NCBI GenBank assembly: GCA_016703645.1 | Contig: JADJBR010000004.1 | Location: 186,001-250,000 of the forward strand | Direction of reading: 5' to 3' | Length of the DNA stretch: 64,000 nucleotides | DNA from: Zoogloea sp. | GTDB lineage: Bacteria > Pseudomonadota > Gammaproteobacteria > Burkholderiales > Rhodocyclaceae | In this document: in pieces, positions 36,560 to 47,651 of the stretch | How positions within the stretch are numbered: position 1 is the first letter of the stretch | How the letters are laid out: every line of letters starts with the position of its first letter | Translations under genes and position numbers: made by a program | Notes under the pieces: generated by a model | Databases searched by the model: none | Seen by the model: only the letters and a program-made list of their open reading frames with translations | Told to the model about the DNA's origin: nothing

Positions 36560-38140
36560 TTATCGAGGGGCATTTCCCGCCGAAAGGGTGATCCATTTTG
36601 CGGCAAAGGCGGTGGAGCACCGGCGCGCCTGCTCTGCTCCGAGGTTGCGGGTCTCGCTGAACCGGCAGAGGGGCGAGGTGTCGCCGCCCAGGAATTCCTC
36701 GGTGGCCAGGCGCAGGCCACGGGCGTCGGGAAAGGTGGCGGAGAACGCACCCGAGGGCTGAAATCCGCCCCGCTGCAGTGAGCGTGCGCTGTCGGTCAGC
36801 AGGACCAGGAGCCGGCCATTGGCCAGGGGTTTGCGGTCGTCGGATGCGGGCAGGGTGACGGTGGTGCCGGGCTCAAGCCGCGTGTCGGGGCTGAACGGGT
36901 TGGGGTACAGCAGGGTGAGGCGGTCTTCGCCCGCCTGCAGGATGTACAGATGGCCGGGGCGATCACCGGCAATGCGGAGCGCGGGGGCGCCGTCGCTACT
37001 TCGGAGGGGAAGGATGTCGAGCTGGCGGCGGTTGTCGCGCTGGGCATGGATGGCCTCAAGGAGGCGTCGGGGCGCGTCCTTTCCCGACGGGTCGGATGCC
37101 CATGCCAGCGGGGCCGGGATCAGGGCCGGATTGCCGGCCAGCGTCAGGTGCTGCCCCCCCGGCAGGCGATCCAGATGTGCCTGGGCGCAGGCGCGCAGAG
37201 TCTCCCCGTCGGCCAGGCCGGCGGCGCCGGAGGCTTGGCCCTCGAAACAGGCCAGCAGCGCCTGGGTGGCGAGGCCCCCGCGTTCGTCCTCGAAGGCGGC
37301 GCGGTTGCGGCCGGCCAGCAGAAGCTGGAGGTTGGCAGGCAGGCCGGCCCGCTCGAAGGTGTCGCCGCTGCATGCCGTATCCCGCGGGAGCTGGCGGGTG
37401 AATCGATTGCGCTGCCCGGGGGCCGGCCGCGGTTCCTCACCCCGGCCTGCGTCAATGATCAGGAAGACCTTGTCGGCACGGGCGGACAGGCTCCCCAGGT
37501 AGCGGTGAAGCTCGGACGCGGTGAATGGCTGCCGATCGCGGGTGAGGAGGGCGTCGCCGCACTCCCGGGCGCTCCGCGGGCGGGCCCCGTCGGCCGCGAT
37601 GTGGATGAAGGCGCGGTCCTGCTCGCCGATCCGTGCGTCAAGGTCGACCAGGGCCTGGCGCAGGCCATCGAGGGTCAGGGCATCGCCCGAAAGGTGGCGG
37701 ATGTTGGCGTCGGGGACGCCCATCAGGCTTGCGATGCGGCCGGCGTTGGCGGCGTCGGCCGTGCCCTGCCCGGCAGGAGCCGGGGGCGTGAGCGAGAGGA
37801 TCAGGGCGTGATGGCTGGCCCGGGTGGGGCTGCGTGGCAAGGCGGGAGCGCCGCGCAGGGGCGACGGAGGCTTGGCAAGGGTGTCCGGGGCGGGCTGGCT
37901 GTCCAGGTCGGTGCTGTCGCGGCGGATCCAGCCACTGCGGTTGCCGGTGCTCTCCACCCGGACCCATTCGCCACGCACTTCAAGCACTTCGACGCTGCTG
38001 CGCCGGTGCACTTCCGCCACTCGGAAGGCGAAGGGCGACGGACTCTCGCGGAGCGTGTCGGGTCTTGTGACCAGTGCCGTCCCGGCGCAGGTGAGGGCGG
38101 GCAGGGCGACAAGCAGGGCGGTAAGGGCGGCGCGGAGCAT
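36560..38140 (-). CDS. Secreted SH3 / caspase-like (pseudo-C14) / DUF4384 protein
   Basis: A 526-residue exported protein. A signal peptide (MLRAALTALLVALPALTCAG) is followed by a bacterial SH3 domain (VEVLEVRGEWVRVES), then a caspase-like C14 domain and a C-terminal DUF4384-like domain (LYILQAGEDRLTLLYPNPFS). In the caspase-like part the His-Gly of the active site is replaced (FIHIAADGARP) and the Cys motif reads FLIIDAGRGEE, so the catalytic dyad is missing. It is probably a non-enzymatic envelope protein. The ATG at 38140 has AGGAA upstream. A fragment of the palindromic repeat lies just before it. Confidence 0.75.
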   Translation of the reverse strand: MLRAALTALLVALPALTCAGTALVTRPDTLRESPSPFAFRVAEVHRRSSVEVLEVRGEWVRVESTGNRSGWIRRDSTDLDSQPAPDTLAKPPSPLRGAPALPRSPTRASHHALILSLTPPAPAGQGTADAANAGRIASLMGVPDANIRHLSGDALTLDGLRQALVDLDARIGEQDRAFIHIAADGARPRSARECGDALLTRDRQPFTASELHRYLGSLSARADKVFLIIDAGRGEEPRPAPGQRNRFTRQLPRDTACSGDTFERAGLPANLQLLLAGRNRAAFEDERGGLATQALLACFEGQASGAAGLADGETLRACAQAHLDRLPGGQHLTLAGNPALIPAPLAWASDPSGKDAPRRLLEAIHAQRDNRRQLDILPLRSSDGAPALRIAGDRPGHLYILQAGEDRLTLLYPNPFSPDTRLEPGTTVTLPASDDRKPLANGRLLVLLTDSARSLQRGGFQPSGAFSATFPDARGLRLATEEFLGGDTSPLCRFSETRNLGAEQARRCSTAFAAKWITLSAGNAPR

Positions 38141-38154
38141 GGGCAGATTCCTGG

Positions 38155-38191
38155 AGGGGCGAAATCGGGTCGGGCAGCAGATTGGTTCATA
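38155..38191 (-). repeat. Fragment of the palindromic repeat element (37 bp)
   Basis: On the minus strand this matches the left end of copies 1 and 2 (CAATCTGCTGC followed by CGACCCGATTTC) with about four differences from copy 2. The rest of the element is absent. It sits 15 bases upstream of the pseudo-caspase start, so it forms part of that gene's leader. Confidence 0.8.
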
Positions 38192-38333
38192 CGCACTCGG
38201 TTGCCCCGGGGCCGTCCCCGAAGCCCTGCGGCAGGGGATTGTACTGCCCGCACGGGTCAGGATACCCAGCCCCTGCCAACTCCGGCACAATGCGCGCTCG
38301 CGTCGTGTTTCCGCGTTTCCGGTCTTTGTGCTG

Positions 38334-39579
38334 ATGTCCTATGAATTTCTCGTCGGTCTGCGCTACACCCGCTCCAAGCGGCAGGCGCAGGGCCGCAACC
38401 GCTTCATTTCCTTCATATCACTGGTGTCCATGCTGGGGATCGCCCTGGGTGTGGCGGCGCTCATCGTGGTGCTGTCGGTGATGAATGGCTTCCAAAAGGA
38501 ATTGCGCACCCGCATCCTGGGGGTGGCGTCCCATGTCCAGGTGAGTGGTTTCGACGGCGAGCTGGCCAACTGGCAGCGTGTCGCCGACGAAGCCGCCAAG
38601 CACCCGCAGGTGCGCTTTGCGGCCCCCTTCGTGCAGGCCCAGGGCATGCTCTCCTTCGACCAGACCGTGCGTGGCACGCTGATCCGCGGCATCCTGCCCG
38701 ATGCGGAAGACAAGGTGGCCGACTTTGCCCAGCACATGCGCTTCGGGCGCCTCGACGATCTGCGTGCCGGTGAGTTCGGCATCGTCCTGGGGGCCGATCT
38801 GGCGCGGGCGCTGCGGGTGTCCATGAACGACAAGGTGACCCTGATCGCCCCCCAGGGCCTGGTCACGCCGGCCGCCATCCTGCCGCGCCTCAAGCAGTTC
38901 CGCGTGGTGGGCATCTTTGAGGTGGGGATGTACGAGTACGACTCCAGTCTGGCCCTGGTCCATCTCAATGATGCCCAGGCGCTCTATCGCATGGAAGACC
39001 GGGTGTCCGGCGTCCGCCTGAAGCTCGATGACCTCTTCAAGGCCCCCCGGGTGGCCCGTGAGCTGAGCGCCTATGTGGATGCGGATACCGTGGTGTCGGA
39101 CTGGACACGCAGCCACGCCAACTTCTTCCGCGCCGTGCAGATCGAGAAGAACGTGATGTTCATCATCCTGCTGCTGATCGTGGCCGTGGCCGCCTTCAAT
39201 ATCGTGTCCACCCTGGTGATGGCGGTGCAGGACAAACAGGCCGACATCGCCATCCTGCGCACCCTGGGGGCCAGTCCCGCTTCGATCATGGGAATCTTCG
39301 TGATCCAGGGGGCGCTGATCGGCTTCATCGGCCTGGCGCTGGGGGTGTTGGGGGGCGTCGGCCTGGCCCTTAACATCGATGTGGTGGTGCCGGCCATCGA
39401 GCGTGCTTTCGGTATCCAGTTCCTGGCCAAGGACGTCTACTACATCTCCGATCTGCCCTCCGAGCTGCAGTGGTCCGACGTGCTGACGATCACCTCCGTG
39501 TCCTTCGTGCTGACCCTGGTGGCAACCTTGTATCCGAGCTGGCGGGCTTCGCGCCTCAATCCTGCCGAGGCCCTGCGCT

Positions 39580-39587
<8 letters not shown>
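38334..39587 (+). CDS. lolC: Lipoprotein-releasing ABC transporter permease LolC/LolE
   Basis: Inner-membrane subunit of the Lol system that releases lipoproteins to the periplasmic carrier. The 417 residues begin [20 protein letters not shown]. One transmembrane helix near residue 30 is followed by a large periplasmic domain and three C-terminal helices. The motif [20 protein letters not shown] marks the coupling region of MacB/FtsX-type permeases. The ATG at 38334 lacks a strong ribosome site. The frame is open far upstream but would run through the pseudo-caspase gene. It overlaps lolD by eight bases. Confidence 0.95.
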
Positions 39588-40278
<691 letters not shown>

Positions 40279-40414
40279 GCGTCCGGCCGGCGCGTGGGGA
40301 GGCTGGCGCGGCGCTTCGTGAAGGTTTTGTGGTGTTCCCTCAAGTTTGTAGGCACCCGTGCCGATAGGGGGTCGGAAATAGTGTTCGTCGACCAAGACCC
40401 TGTCGGAGAAGCCC

Positions 40415-42436
40415 ATGAGTGCGTTTTTTTCCCCTGCCGTCGCCATCCTCAACCGGATGCGCTATCCGGCGAAGTTCACCTTGCTGGGCGTGATCGCCCT
40501 GTTTGTGGTCGGATTTCTGCTGGTACAGCTGGCCTTGTCACTGCGGGCCAGCATCGATTTCACCGAGCATGAGCTGGACTCCATCCGGCGGGTGCCCAAG
40601 GTGCTCAAGGTGGTGGAGCTGGCCCAGCAGCATCGTGGTCTGTCATCGGGTGTGTTGAACGGCAATGAGGAATTGCGCCCCCGCCTGCAGAAGAAGACCG
40701 AGGAGTTGGTGGTGGCCATGAAGGCCGCCGACGAGGCCATCGTGGCGGATGCGGCGCCCACTGCCCATCGGCGCTGGAGCGAGGTGCGAAGCGGCTGGGA
40801 AGCGCTGCGCAGCGGTGGCCTGCAGATGGCCCCGCGGGACAACCTGCAGGCCCATACCCGGCTCATCCGCACCGTTGTCCTGGCCCTCCATGATCTTGGC
40901 GACGATGGCAATCTGACCCTTGATCCATCGGCCGACACCTACTATCTCATCGACAACACCCTGCGCCGGGTGCCTGACGTCTCCGAGCGCCTGGGGCGCT
41001 TGCGCGCCATGGGCACGGGCGTGTTGGCGGCCAAGGCGCTGGACGACCAACGGCGCTTTGACATCAGCACCCAGCTTGGCGAGCTGAACATGGCGGTGCT
41101 CGATCTCAACGAAAACTTCGAACGTGCCGCTGGCGCCAACCCCCGCCTCCGGCCCACCCTGGAAGCCTTGGGCAAGGAATTCAATGATGCGTCGTCCGGG
41201 GTGGTCGGTCAGTTGCAGAACCACGTTCTCAAGGGCGATTTCGAGATGCCCTCGTCCGCCTACTTCGACATGGTCACCAAGGTCATCAATTTGGTGTTCT
41301 CCAAGACCTACGACACGCTGATACCGGAAACGACCAGTCTCCTTGACGCACGGCTTGCCGATCTGAAGCGGGATTTCCTGGTCGCTGCCGTGCTTTCCGG
41401 CTTGTCCCTGCTGGTTCTCCTCTACCTGTCCGTGGGCTTTTGCATTGCCGTGATGCGCTCGGTGGAAGAACTCAGTTCGGGGGCCAGGGAGCTTGCGGCC
41501 GGCAACCTGCGCAGTCGCATCGACTTCTCTGCGCGGGACGAGTTGCTGCAGGTGTCCGATCAATTCAACCAGATGGCCCAGTCCTTCTCCAACGTGATCG
41601 CCAAGGTTCAATCGGGGGCTGACGACGTGGCCGGATCGGCCGTGTCCCTGGCCAGTTCCGCCTCGATGGTCTCCGCTGGCTCCGAGCAGCAGAGCGAGGC
41701 GGCGTCGAACATGGCGGCGGCCGTGGAGGAAATGACCGTCGGTATCGAGGAGATTGCCTCAAGCGCCTCTTCCGCCGAGGGGATCTCGGCGGAGTCCGGA
41801 CGTCTGTCCAGTGATGGTGGGGCCGTGGTGGCCCGCACGGTGGAAGAAATGGAGCGCATTGCCGTCTCAGTGCGTGAATCCGCCTCCGTCATCCAGGATC
41901 TGGGAGACCAGTCCGCGCGTATCTCCACCATCGTGAACTCCATCAAGGAGATTGCCGACCAGACCAATCTGCTGGCGCTCAACGCGGCCATCGAGGCGGC
42001 CCGGGCCGGGGAGGCAGGCCGCGGCTTTGCGGTGGTGGCGGACGAGGTGCGCAAGTTGGCGGAGCGTACCGCGAAGGCCACCGACGAGATCACCGGGATG
42101 GTGACGGCGATCCAGAGAGGCACTGATCGGGCGGTCGAGACCATGCAGGGCGGCGTGGTCCGGGTTCAGGAGGGTGTGGTGCTGGCCGGTCAGGCGGGCC
42201 ACTCCATGGACCAGATCCGTGAGGGGGCAAGCCAGGTGGTGCGTGCCGTCACGGATATCTCCCAGGCCTTGCGTGAGCAGGGCACCGCGAGCACCGATAT
42301 CGCCCGCAACGTCGAGCGGATTGCCCGGATGGCCGAGCAGAACTCCAGTGCCGTGCGGGATACCGCCGGAACCGCCCGGCGCCTTGAAGATCTGGCCCAG
42401 CAGCTACGTGCGGAGGTTTCCCACTTCCGTATCTGA
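40415..42436 (+). CDS. Methyl-accepting chemotaxis protein
   Basis: A 673-residue transmembrane chemoreceptor. Transmembrane helices lie at about residues 24-47 and 324-347. The roughly 275-residue helical periplasmic domain ([20 protein letters not shown]) resembles a nitrate-sensing NIT-type bundle. A HAMP domain follows, then a signalling domain with the highly conserved hairpin [20 protein letters not shown]. The C terminus lacks the NWxxF pentapeptide for CheR docking. No che genes are nearby. The ligand is unknown. A terminator follows. Confidence 0.95.
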   Translation: MSAFFSPAVAILNRMRYPAKFTLLGVIALFVVGFLLVQLALSLRASIDFTEHELDSIRRVPKVLKVVELAQQHRGLSSGVLNGNEELRPRLQKKTEELVVAMKAADEAIVADAAPTAHRRWSEVRSGWEALRSGGLQMAPRDNLQAHTRLIRTVVLALHDLGDDGNLTLDPSADTYYLIDNTLRRVPDVSERLGRLRAMGTGVLAAKALDDQRRFDISTQLGELNMAVLDLNENFERAAGANPRLRPTLEALGKEFNDASSGVVGQLQNHVLKGDFEMPSSAYFDMVTKVINLVFSKTYDTLIPETTSLLDARLADLKRDFLVAAVLSGLSLLVLLYLSVGFCIAVMRSVEELSSGARELAAGNLRSRIDFSARDELLQVSDQFNQMAQSFSNVIAKVQSGADDVAGSAVSLASSASMVSAGSEQQSEAASNMAAAVEEMTVGIEEIASSASSAEGISAESGRLSSDGGAVVARTVEEMERIAVSVRESASVIQDLGDQSARISTIVNSIKEIADQTNLLALNAAIEAARAGEAGRGFAVVADEVRKLAERTAKATDEITGMVTAIQRGTDRAVETMQGGVVRVQEGVVLAGQAGHSMDQIREGASQVVRAVTDISQALREQGTASTDIARNVERIARMAEQNSSAVRDTAGTARRLEDLAQQLRAEVSHFRI

Positions 42437-42466
42437 TCCTTCGACTCCTGTCGACGCTTTTGGAGA

Positions 42467-42495
42467 GGCCGCGCGCCGAGGCCCGCGGTCTTTTT
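42467..42495 (+). terminator. Rho-independent terminator after the chemoreceptor gene
   Basis: GGCCGCG and CGCGGTC form a seven-base-pair stem (one G-U) over a ten-base loop, followed by TTTTT. Confidence 0.7.
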
Positions 42496-42524
42496 CTTGG
42501 TGCAGACAATCCACCCGCACCCGC

Positions 42525-43058
42525 TCAGCGCTGCCGGCGCTTGCGCCAGTGGTGGATCAGGTAGGTCCGCCAGGCGATCCGGGTCAGCAGGTAGCCGGCG
42601 AGCGCCAGGCTTGTAGCCAGCACCACCAGGCCCAGGGCCAGGGGCCGCCCGAGGGCGATCATCCAGTCTGCAAGGGCGGCCACTCCGCCCAGCACATCCC
42701 CGCCGGACCACTCGGGCGGCGGTGTGAAACGGGCCTCGCCCCGGCCCAGCAACGCCTCTCCCATGGAGAAGGCCAGGATGTACAGGGGCACGATGGTGAA
42801 CGGGTTGGTGTACAGGGTGGTGAGCAGGGCCAGGGGCAGGTTGACGCGCAGCAGCACACATCCCAGCGCAGCGCCGAGCATCTGGAATGGCCCGGGGATC
42901 AGGCCGCAGAACAGTCCCGTGGCAATGGCGCCCGCCGCGGAATGCCGGTTGAGGTGCCACAGGCGCGGGTGGAACAGGGTCGAGCCAAACGGGGCGAGCC
43001 AGCGGTTGGTGGCCAGCGACGCATGGTCGGGCAGGTAGCGTTTCAGCAGTCGGCGCAT
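42525..43058 (-). CDS. DUF2062 membrane protein
   Basis: A 177-residue protein with three to four hydrophobic segments and the family motifs GAIATGLFCGLIPGPFQMLG and TTLYTNPFTIVPLYILAF. The C terminus is strongly basic (HHWRKRRQR), consistent with a cytoplasmic tail. Function unknown. It is divergent from comEC, a neighbourhood seen repeatedly in betaproteobacteria. Confidence 0.92.
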   Translation of the reverse strand: MRRLLKRYLPDHASLATNRWLAPFGSTLFHPRLWHLNRHSAAGAIATGLFCGLIPGPFQMLGAALGCVLLRVNLPLALLTTLYTNPFTIVPLYILAFSMGEALLGRGEARFTPPPEWSGGDVLGGVAALADWMIALGRPLALGLVVLATSLALAGYLLTRIAWRTYLIHHWRKRRQR

Positions 43059-43156
43059 GGGATAGGGGGAAAGGGCGGGCGGTCGCCACCCCTGCGCGGA
43101 TTCTAACCGAGGCCGCAGGTCTTGGTGATTTGCTCCGCTCGGGCTAGATTCCGCCC

Positions 43157-45508
43157 ATGCGAATTATGTCTTTGGGATTTTCCGGTGGCATCCTCATGGG
43201 CCAGTTGGCGGCCGCTCTTCCCTCGGGCGCGGCGCAGCTGGCGGGGGCTGTCACCGCGTGCGCCGCCGGCGGGCTGGCGTGGGGAGCATCTCGGCGATCG
43301 GGGCGGGCGATGGTGTGGGGGCGCCGGATCCTCGTACTCCTCGCGGCCGTCCTTGCCGGCTGGAGTTTCGCCGCCTGGCGCGCGGACATCCGGCTCGCCG
43401 ATGCCTTGCCCGCGGAGTGGGAGGGGCGTGACGTGGTGCTGAGGGGCGTGGTGGCGTCCCTGCCCCAGGACTTCGAGCGCGGCGTGCGCTTCAACTTCCA
43501 TGTGGAGGACAGCGCGGCGCCGGTGCCGGCGACGATCTCCCTGGCCTGGTACCGGGGCTTCCGGGACGAGGAAATGCATGTCTTGCCCCCGATCCATGCG
43601 GGCGAGCGCTGGTCGCTCACGGTGCGCCTCAAGCGGCCCCATGGCAACCTCAACCCCCACGGCTTCGACTACGAAGGCTGGCTGCTGCAGCAGGATATCC
43701 GGGCCACCGGCTACGTCCGGCCGGCCGAGGGCAATCGGCTTATCGACGCCCGGGTGCCGGGCCTGGCCCATGGAGTGGAGCGTGTCCGCGAGACGGTACG
43801 GCAGCGCTTCCGGGATGCCCTGCCGGATGCGCCCTATACGGGTGTGTTGGTGGCGCTGGCCGTGGGTGATCAGCGCTCGATCCCGCCGGTGCTGTGGAAG
43901 ACCTTTGCCCGCACCGGGATCTCCCACCTGGTGGCCATCAGTGGCATGCATGTCACCATGGTGGCGGCCTTCTTTGCCCTGCTCGCGGGCTGGGGCTGGC
44001 GCCGCACACCGGCCCTGGCCCTGCGCTGGCCTGCCCAGCAGGCGGGGGTGCTGGCGGGTTTCGCTGCGGCGCTGGTGTATTGCCTGCTGGCCGGTTGGGG
44101 GGTGCCCGCCCAGCGAACCCTCTACATGCTCGCTTGCGTGGCCCTCGCCCTGGTGCTGCGCCTGGAGACCGCGCCCAGCCGCGTACTTGCCCTGGCGCTG
44201 ATGGTGGTCCTGCTGCTCGACCCCTGGGCGGTGACGGCGGCGGGCTTCTGGTTGTCCTTCGGTGCCGTGGCCCTGCTGTTCCTGGTGGGCAGCGGCCGGA
44301 TCGGCCGGGAAGGATGGCTGCACACCGCGGTGCGCACCCAGTGGGCGGTCACCCTCGGCCTGATCCCCGCATTGCTGGTGCTGTTCCAGCAGTTTTCGCT
44401 GGTTTCGCCCCTGGCCAACGCCATCGCGATTCCCCTGGTGAGTTTTGTCGTCACGCCGCTGGCGCTGCTTTTTGCGATTGTGCCGATACAGATGTTTGCC
44501 GATCTGGCCCATGGGGCCTTCGCCCTGACCATGTTGCCGGTGGGCTGGCTGGGTGACTTGCCCTGGGCGGCCTGGCACCAGGCCGCGCCGCCCCCCGAGC
44601 TGGCCGCGCTGGCGACCCTGGGATGCCTGTGGGCGCTGCTGCCACGGGGCACGCCGGCCCGCTGGGTGGGCCTTGCCACCCTGCTGCCGCTGGTGCTGTG
44701 GACGCCGCCGCGCCCGCCCGCCGGTGAGGCCCGGGTGACCGTGCTCGACGTGGGGCAGGGCCTGGCGGTGCATGTCCAGACGGCCGCCCACGACCTGATC
44801 TACGACACCGGGCCGGCCTTCTCGGCGGACGCCAACAGTGGCGAACGCATCCTGCTGCCCTACCTGCGGGCGGCCGGTGTGCGCCGCCTGCATGCCCTGG
44901 TCGTCACCCATCAGGACAATGACCACGCCGGTGGTGCCGAAGCCGTGCTGGAGGGGATCGCGGTGGAGCGGGTGCGCAGCTCCCTGCCGGAGAATCACCC
45001 GGTTCGCCTGATTGCCGGCCCGCGGGACACCCCCTGCGTCACGGGCCAGGCCTGGGAGTGGGACGGGGTGCGCTTCGCCATGCTGCATCCCGCGGCCGAC
45101 TCGACGGCAGTCCGCCCCAATGACCAGGCCTGTGTGCTTCGGGTGGAGGCCGCCGGGCGCAGCCTGTTGCTGACCTCGGATATCGAGGCCGAGTCCGAGG
45201 CAAGCCTGCTGCAGCGGAGCGCGGGTGACCTGGCCAGCGATGTGCTGGTGGCCCCCCACCATGGCAGCCGCACTTCCTCCACCCCGGCCTTCATCGCCGC
45301 CACCGCACCGCGCTGGGTGATCTTCCCGGTGGGCTACCGCAACCGCTTTCGGCATCCCAACCCGGCGGTGTGGGCACGCTGGCATGCCAGCGGGGCCGGC
45401 CTGCTGCGCACCGATGCCGCCGGGGCGGTGCGCTTCCAGCTCGGTGCGGCCGAGCTGCAGCCCGAGGGCGAGCGGGCTCGCCAACCCCGCTACTGGCATG
45501 GGCGTTGA
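43157..45508 (+). CDS. comEC: DNA internalisation competence protein ComEC/Rec2
   Basis: The inner-membrane channel for uptake of transforming DNA. The 783 residues have an N-terminal DUF4131 segment, a multi-helix competence domain with GISHLVAISGMHVTMVAAFF, and a C-terminal metallo-beta-lactamase-like domain with VVTHQDNDHAGGAEAVLEG and LVAPHHGSRTSS. The zinc-ligand signature is HxDxDH-like (HQDNDH). Intact length suggests natural transformation may be functional. Confidence 0.96.
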   Translation: MRIMSLGFSGGILMGQLAAALPSGAAQLAGAVTACAAGGLAWGASRRSGRAMVWGRRILVLLAAVLAGWSFAAWRADIRLADALPAEWEGRDVVLRGVVASLPQDFERGVRFNFHVEDSAAPVPATISLAWYRGFRDEEMHVLPPIHAGERWSLTVRLKRPHGNLNPHGFDYEGWLLQQDIRATGYVRPAEGNRLIDARVPGLAHGVERVRETVRQRFRDALPDAPYTGVLVALAVGDQRSIPPVLWKTFARTGISHLVAISGMHVTMVAAFFALLAGWGWRRTPALALRWPAQQAGVLAGFAAALVYCLLAGWGVPAQRTLYMLACVALALVLRLETAPSRVLALALMVVLLLDPWAVTAAGFWLSFGAVALLFLVGSGRIGREGWLHTAVRTQWAVTLGLIPALLVLFQQFSLVSPLANAIAIPLVSFVVTPLALLFAIVPIQMFADLAHGAFALTMLPVGWLGDLPWAAWHQAAPPPELAALATLGCLWALLPRGTPARWVGLATLLPLVLWTPPRPPAGEARVTVLDVGQGLAVHVQTAAHDLIYDTGPAFSADANSGERILLPYLRAAGVRRLHALVVTHQDNDHAGGAEAVLEGIAVERVRSSLPENHPVRLIAGPRDTPCVTGQAWEWDGVRFAMLHPAADSTAVRPNDQACVLRVEAAGRSLLLTSDIEAESEASLLQRSAGDLASDVLVAPHHGSRTSSTPAFIAATAPRWVIFPVGYRNRFRHPNPAVWARWHASGAGLLRTDAAGAVRFQLGAAELQPEGERARQPRYWHGR

Positions 45509-45564
45509 AGGCGGTGCCGGGTGACGATGCTATCCTTGCCCCAAGTCCACCCCCGCCTTCGACC

Positions 45565-46506
45565 ATGAGCCTACTTGCCAATCTTCGCCAGCTTGTTTCC
45601 GGCGTCCCGGTGCCGCCTTCGGGCTCCGAGCCGGTCGAGCCCCGCCAGCACAGTGTCCGGTGCATCGGGCCCCATGGCCTGCACCGCATGGCCTATACCG
45701 AGTGGGGTGACCCGGCCAATCCCCGGGTGCTCCTGTGTGTGCACGGCCTGACCCGCAATGGGCGGGATTTCGATGACCTGGCCCGCACCCTGGCATCCCA
45801 CTACCGGGTGGTCTGCCCCGACGTGGTAGGGCGCGGCCGCAGCGCCTGGCTGCCGGTGAAGGACGACTACCAGCTACCCACCTACGTGGCCGACATGGTG
45901 ACCCTGATCGCCCGGCTGGATGTGGACAGCGTGCATTGGGTCGGCACCTCCATGGGCGGCCTGATCGGCATGCTGCTGGCCAGCCTGCCCGACACCCCGA
46001 TCCGCCGGCTGGTGCTCAACGACGTGGGGCCGCTGGTCACCCTCAGCTCCATCCAGCGTATCGGCCAGTACGTGGGCCAGGCGCCGGTGTTTCCCAGCCG
46101 CGAGGCGGCCGAGGCCTACATCCGCGAGGTCAGCGTGCCCTTCGGGCGTCTCAGCGATGCCCAGTGGCGGCACCTCACCGAGTTCTCCATCCGTGAGGCG
46201 GAAGGGGGCTGGGTGATGCGTTACGACCCGGGCATCGCCGAGCCCTTCCGCAAGTCGCCCCTCGTGGCGGATGTGGATCTGTGGTCGGTGTATGACGCCA
46301 TCGTCTGCCCGACACTGGTGGTGCGGGGGGCCGAGTCCGACCTGTTGCTCCGCGAGACCGCGCTGGAGATGGGGGCGCGGGGCCCGCGCGCGCGGCTGGT
46401 GGAGGTGCCGGAGGTGGGGCACGCGCCGATGCTGATGGAGCCGGCACAGAGGGGGCCGATTGGGGAGTTCGTGCGGGAGGCGGATGGATGCAGGGTGTCT
46501 GGCTGA
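45565..46506 (+). CDS. Alpha/beta hydrolase
   Basis: A 313-residue alpha/beta-fold hydrolase. The N-terminal oxyanion motif is CVHGLTRNGRDFDDLARTL. The nucleophile Ser lies in GTSMGGLIGML near residue 129, the Asp probably in VVRGAESDLLL and the His in VPEVGHAPML. No signal peptide. The ATG at 45565 is chosen because the longer frame overlaps comEC. It overlaps the DUF599 gene by 19 bases. The substrate is not identifiable. Confidence 0.9.
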   Translation: MSLLANLRQLVSGVPVPPSGSEPVEPRQHSVRCIGPHGLHRMAYTEWGDPANPRVLLCVHGLTRNGRDFDDLARTLASHYRVVCPDVVGRGRSAWLPVKDDYQLPTYVADMVTLIARLDVDSVHWVGTSMGGLIGMLLASLPDTPIRRLVLNDVGPLVTLSSIQRIGQYVGQAPVFPSREAAEAYIREVSVPFGRLSDAQWRHLTEFSIREAEGGWVMRYDPGIAEPFRKSPLVADVDLWSVYDAIVCPTLVVRGAESDLLLRETALEMGARGPRARLVEVPEVGHAPMLMEPAQRGPIGEFVREADGCRVSG

Positions 46507-47174
46507 CCGCCTTCACGGCGGTGGATTGGCTCGCCCTCACCTGGTTCCTGGTCTGCTGGTTCGGCTATGGCTGGGTGGTGGAGCACGGCCCGGGCGGCTC
46601 CATGCGTGGCTTGCTCGGCGCCAGCCACTGGTTCCGGGAGGAGTGGGGGCGGCAGATGCTGCGGCGTGAGGTGCGGGTGGCGGACGCGGCGCTGATCGGC
46701 AACCTGATGCAGAACGTGTCCTTCTACGCCAACACCACCATCTACGTGATTGCCGGCCTGCTGGCCCTGCTGGGCACCATGGACAAGCTCATCGACGCCG
46801 CGTCGGACCTGCCCTTTGCCCGCCACGTGTCGCGGGAGGTGTGGGAGGTGAAGCTGATCCTGCTGCTGCTGGTGTTCGTGGTGGCCTACTTCAAGTTCAC
46901 CTGGGCGCTGCGCCAGTTCAACATGCTGTCCATCCTGATAGGCGCTGCGCCGCTGCCGGGGGAGGGCACCGAGGCCGATGCCGAGCGCTTCGCGCGAATC
47001 AATTCCCTCGCCGGTGACGAGTTCAACCGGGGCATCCGGGCCTATTACTTCGGGCTGGCTGCGGTGTTCTGGTTCGTCCAGCCCTGGGTCTTCGTGGCGG
47101 TGACCACCCTGATCGTGCTGGTGCTCTACCGCCGCGACTTCATGTCCCAGACCTACGCCGCCATGCGGCGCTAG
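46488..47174 (+). CDS. DUF599 membrane protein
   Basis: A 228-residue membrane protein with four hydrophobic segments. Family motifs are LALTWFLVCWFGYGWVVE and NLMQNVSFYANTTIYVIAGL. No function is assigned to the family. The start overlaps the hydrolase gene, so the two are translationally coupled. It converges with msrB with no gap. Confidence 0.9.
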   Translation: MQGVWLTAFTAVDWLALTWFLVCWFGYGWVVEHGPGGSMRGLLGASHWFREEWGRQMLRREVRVADAALIGNLMQNVSFYANTTIYVIAGLLALLGTMDKLIDAASDLPFARHVSREVWEVKLILLLLVFVVAYFKFTWALRQFNMLSILIGAAPLPGEGTEADAERFARINSLAGDEFNRGIRAYYFGLAAVFWFVQPWVFVAVTTLIVLVLYRRDFMSQTYAAMRR

Positions 47175-47573
47175 TCATTCATCCTGCTGCAGTTTGACCG
47201 ACACCGAGTTGATGCAATAACGCAGCCCGGTGGGGGCGGGGCCGTCCTCGAAGACATGGCCCAGGTGGGCGCCGCACTCCCGGCACAGCACTTCGGTGCG
47301 CACCATGAAGTGGCTGCGGTCTTCGGCCTCCTCCACATTCTCGGGGGCCGCCGCGCTGTGAAAGCTGGGCCAGCCGCAGCCCGAGTCGAACTTGTGGGCC
47401 GACGAGAACAGATCGGCGCCGCAGCAGGAGCACACATACTTGCCCGGCTCGGAACAATCCCAGTAGCGCCCGGTGAAGGCGCGTTCGGTGCCCTTCTGGC
47501 GGGTCACGGCGTATTCCTCGGGGGTCAGCAGGGCGCGCCATTCGGCGTCGCTTTTCTGGATCTTGCGGGGCAT
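47175..47573 (-). CDS. msrB: Peptide-methionine (R)-S-oxide reductase
   Basis: It repairs methionine-R-sulfoxide in proteins. The 132 residues have two zinc-binding CxxC pairs (CSCCGADLF and [12 protein letters not shown]) and the catalytic Cys in [11 protein letters not shown] near the C terminus. The N terminus [20 protein letters not shown] matches the family. The stop codon directly abuts that of the convergent DUF599 gene. Confidence 0.96.
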   Translation of the reverse strand: MPRKIQKSDAEWRALLTPEEYAVTRQKGTERAFTGRYWDCSEPGKYVCSCCGADLFSSAHKFDSGCGWPSFHSAAAPENVEEAEDRSHFMVRTEVLCRECGAHLGHVFEDGPAPTGLRYCINSVSVKLQQDE

Positions 47574-47651
47574 TGCGGTTCTCCGGTGGGGGGTGGGGTC
47601 CGGGGGAAGCGGGCGGGGGCAGACCCCGCCCGGTCGCAGGGGGGCAGGTGC

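Noticed and set aside
43103..45499. A 798-codon open frame antisense to comEC
   Set aside because: Same codon-bias shadow. The sense frame has all ComEC motifs, and the antisense protein is rich in Gln, Gly and His without domains.
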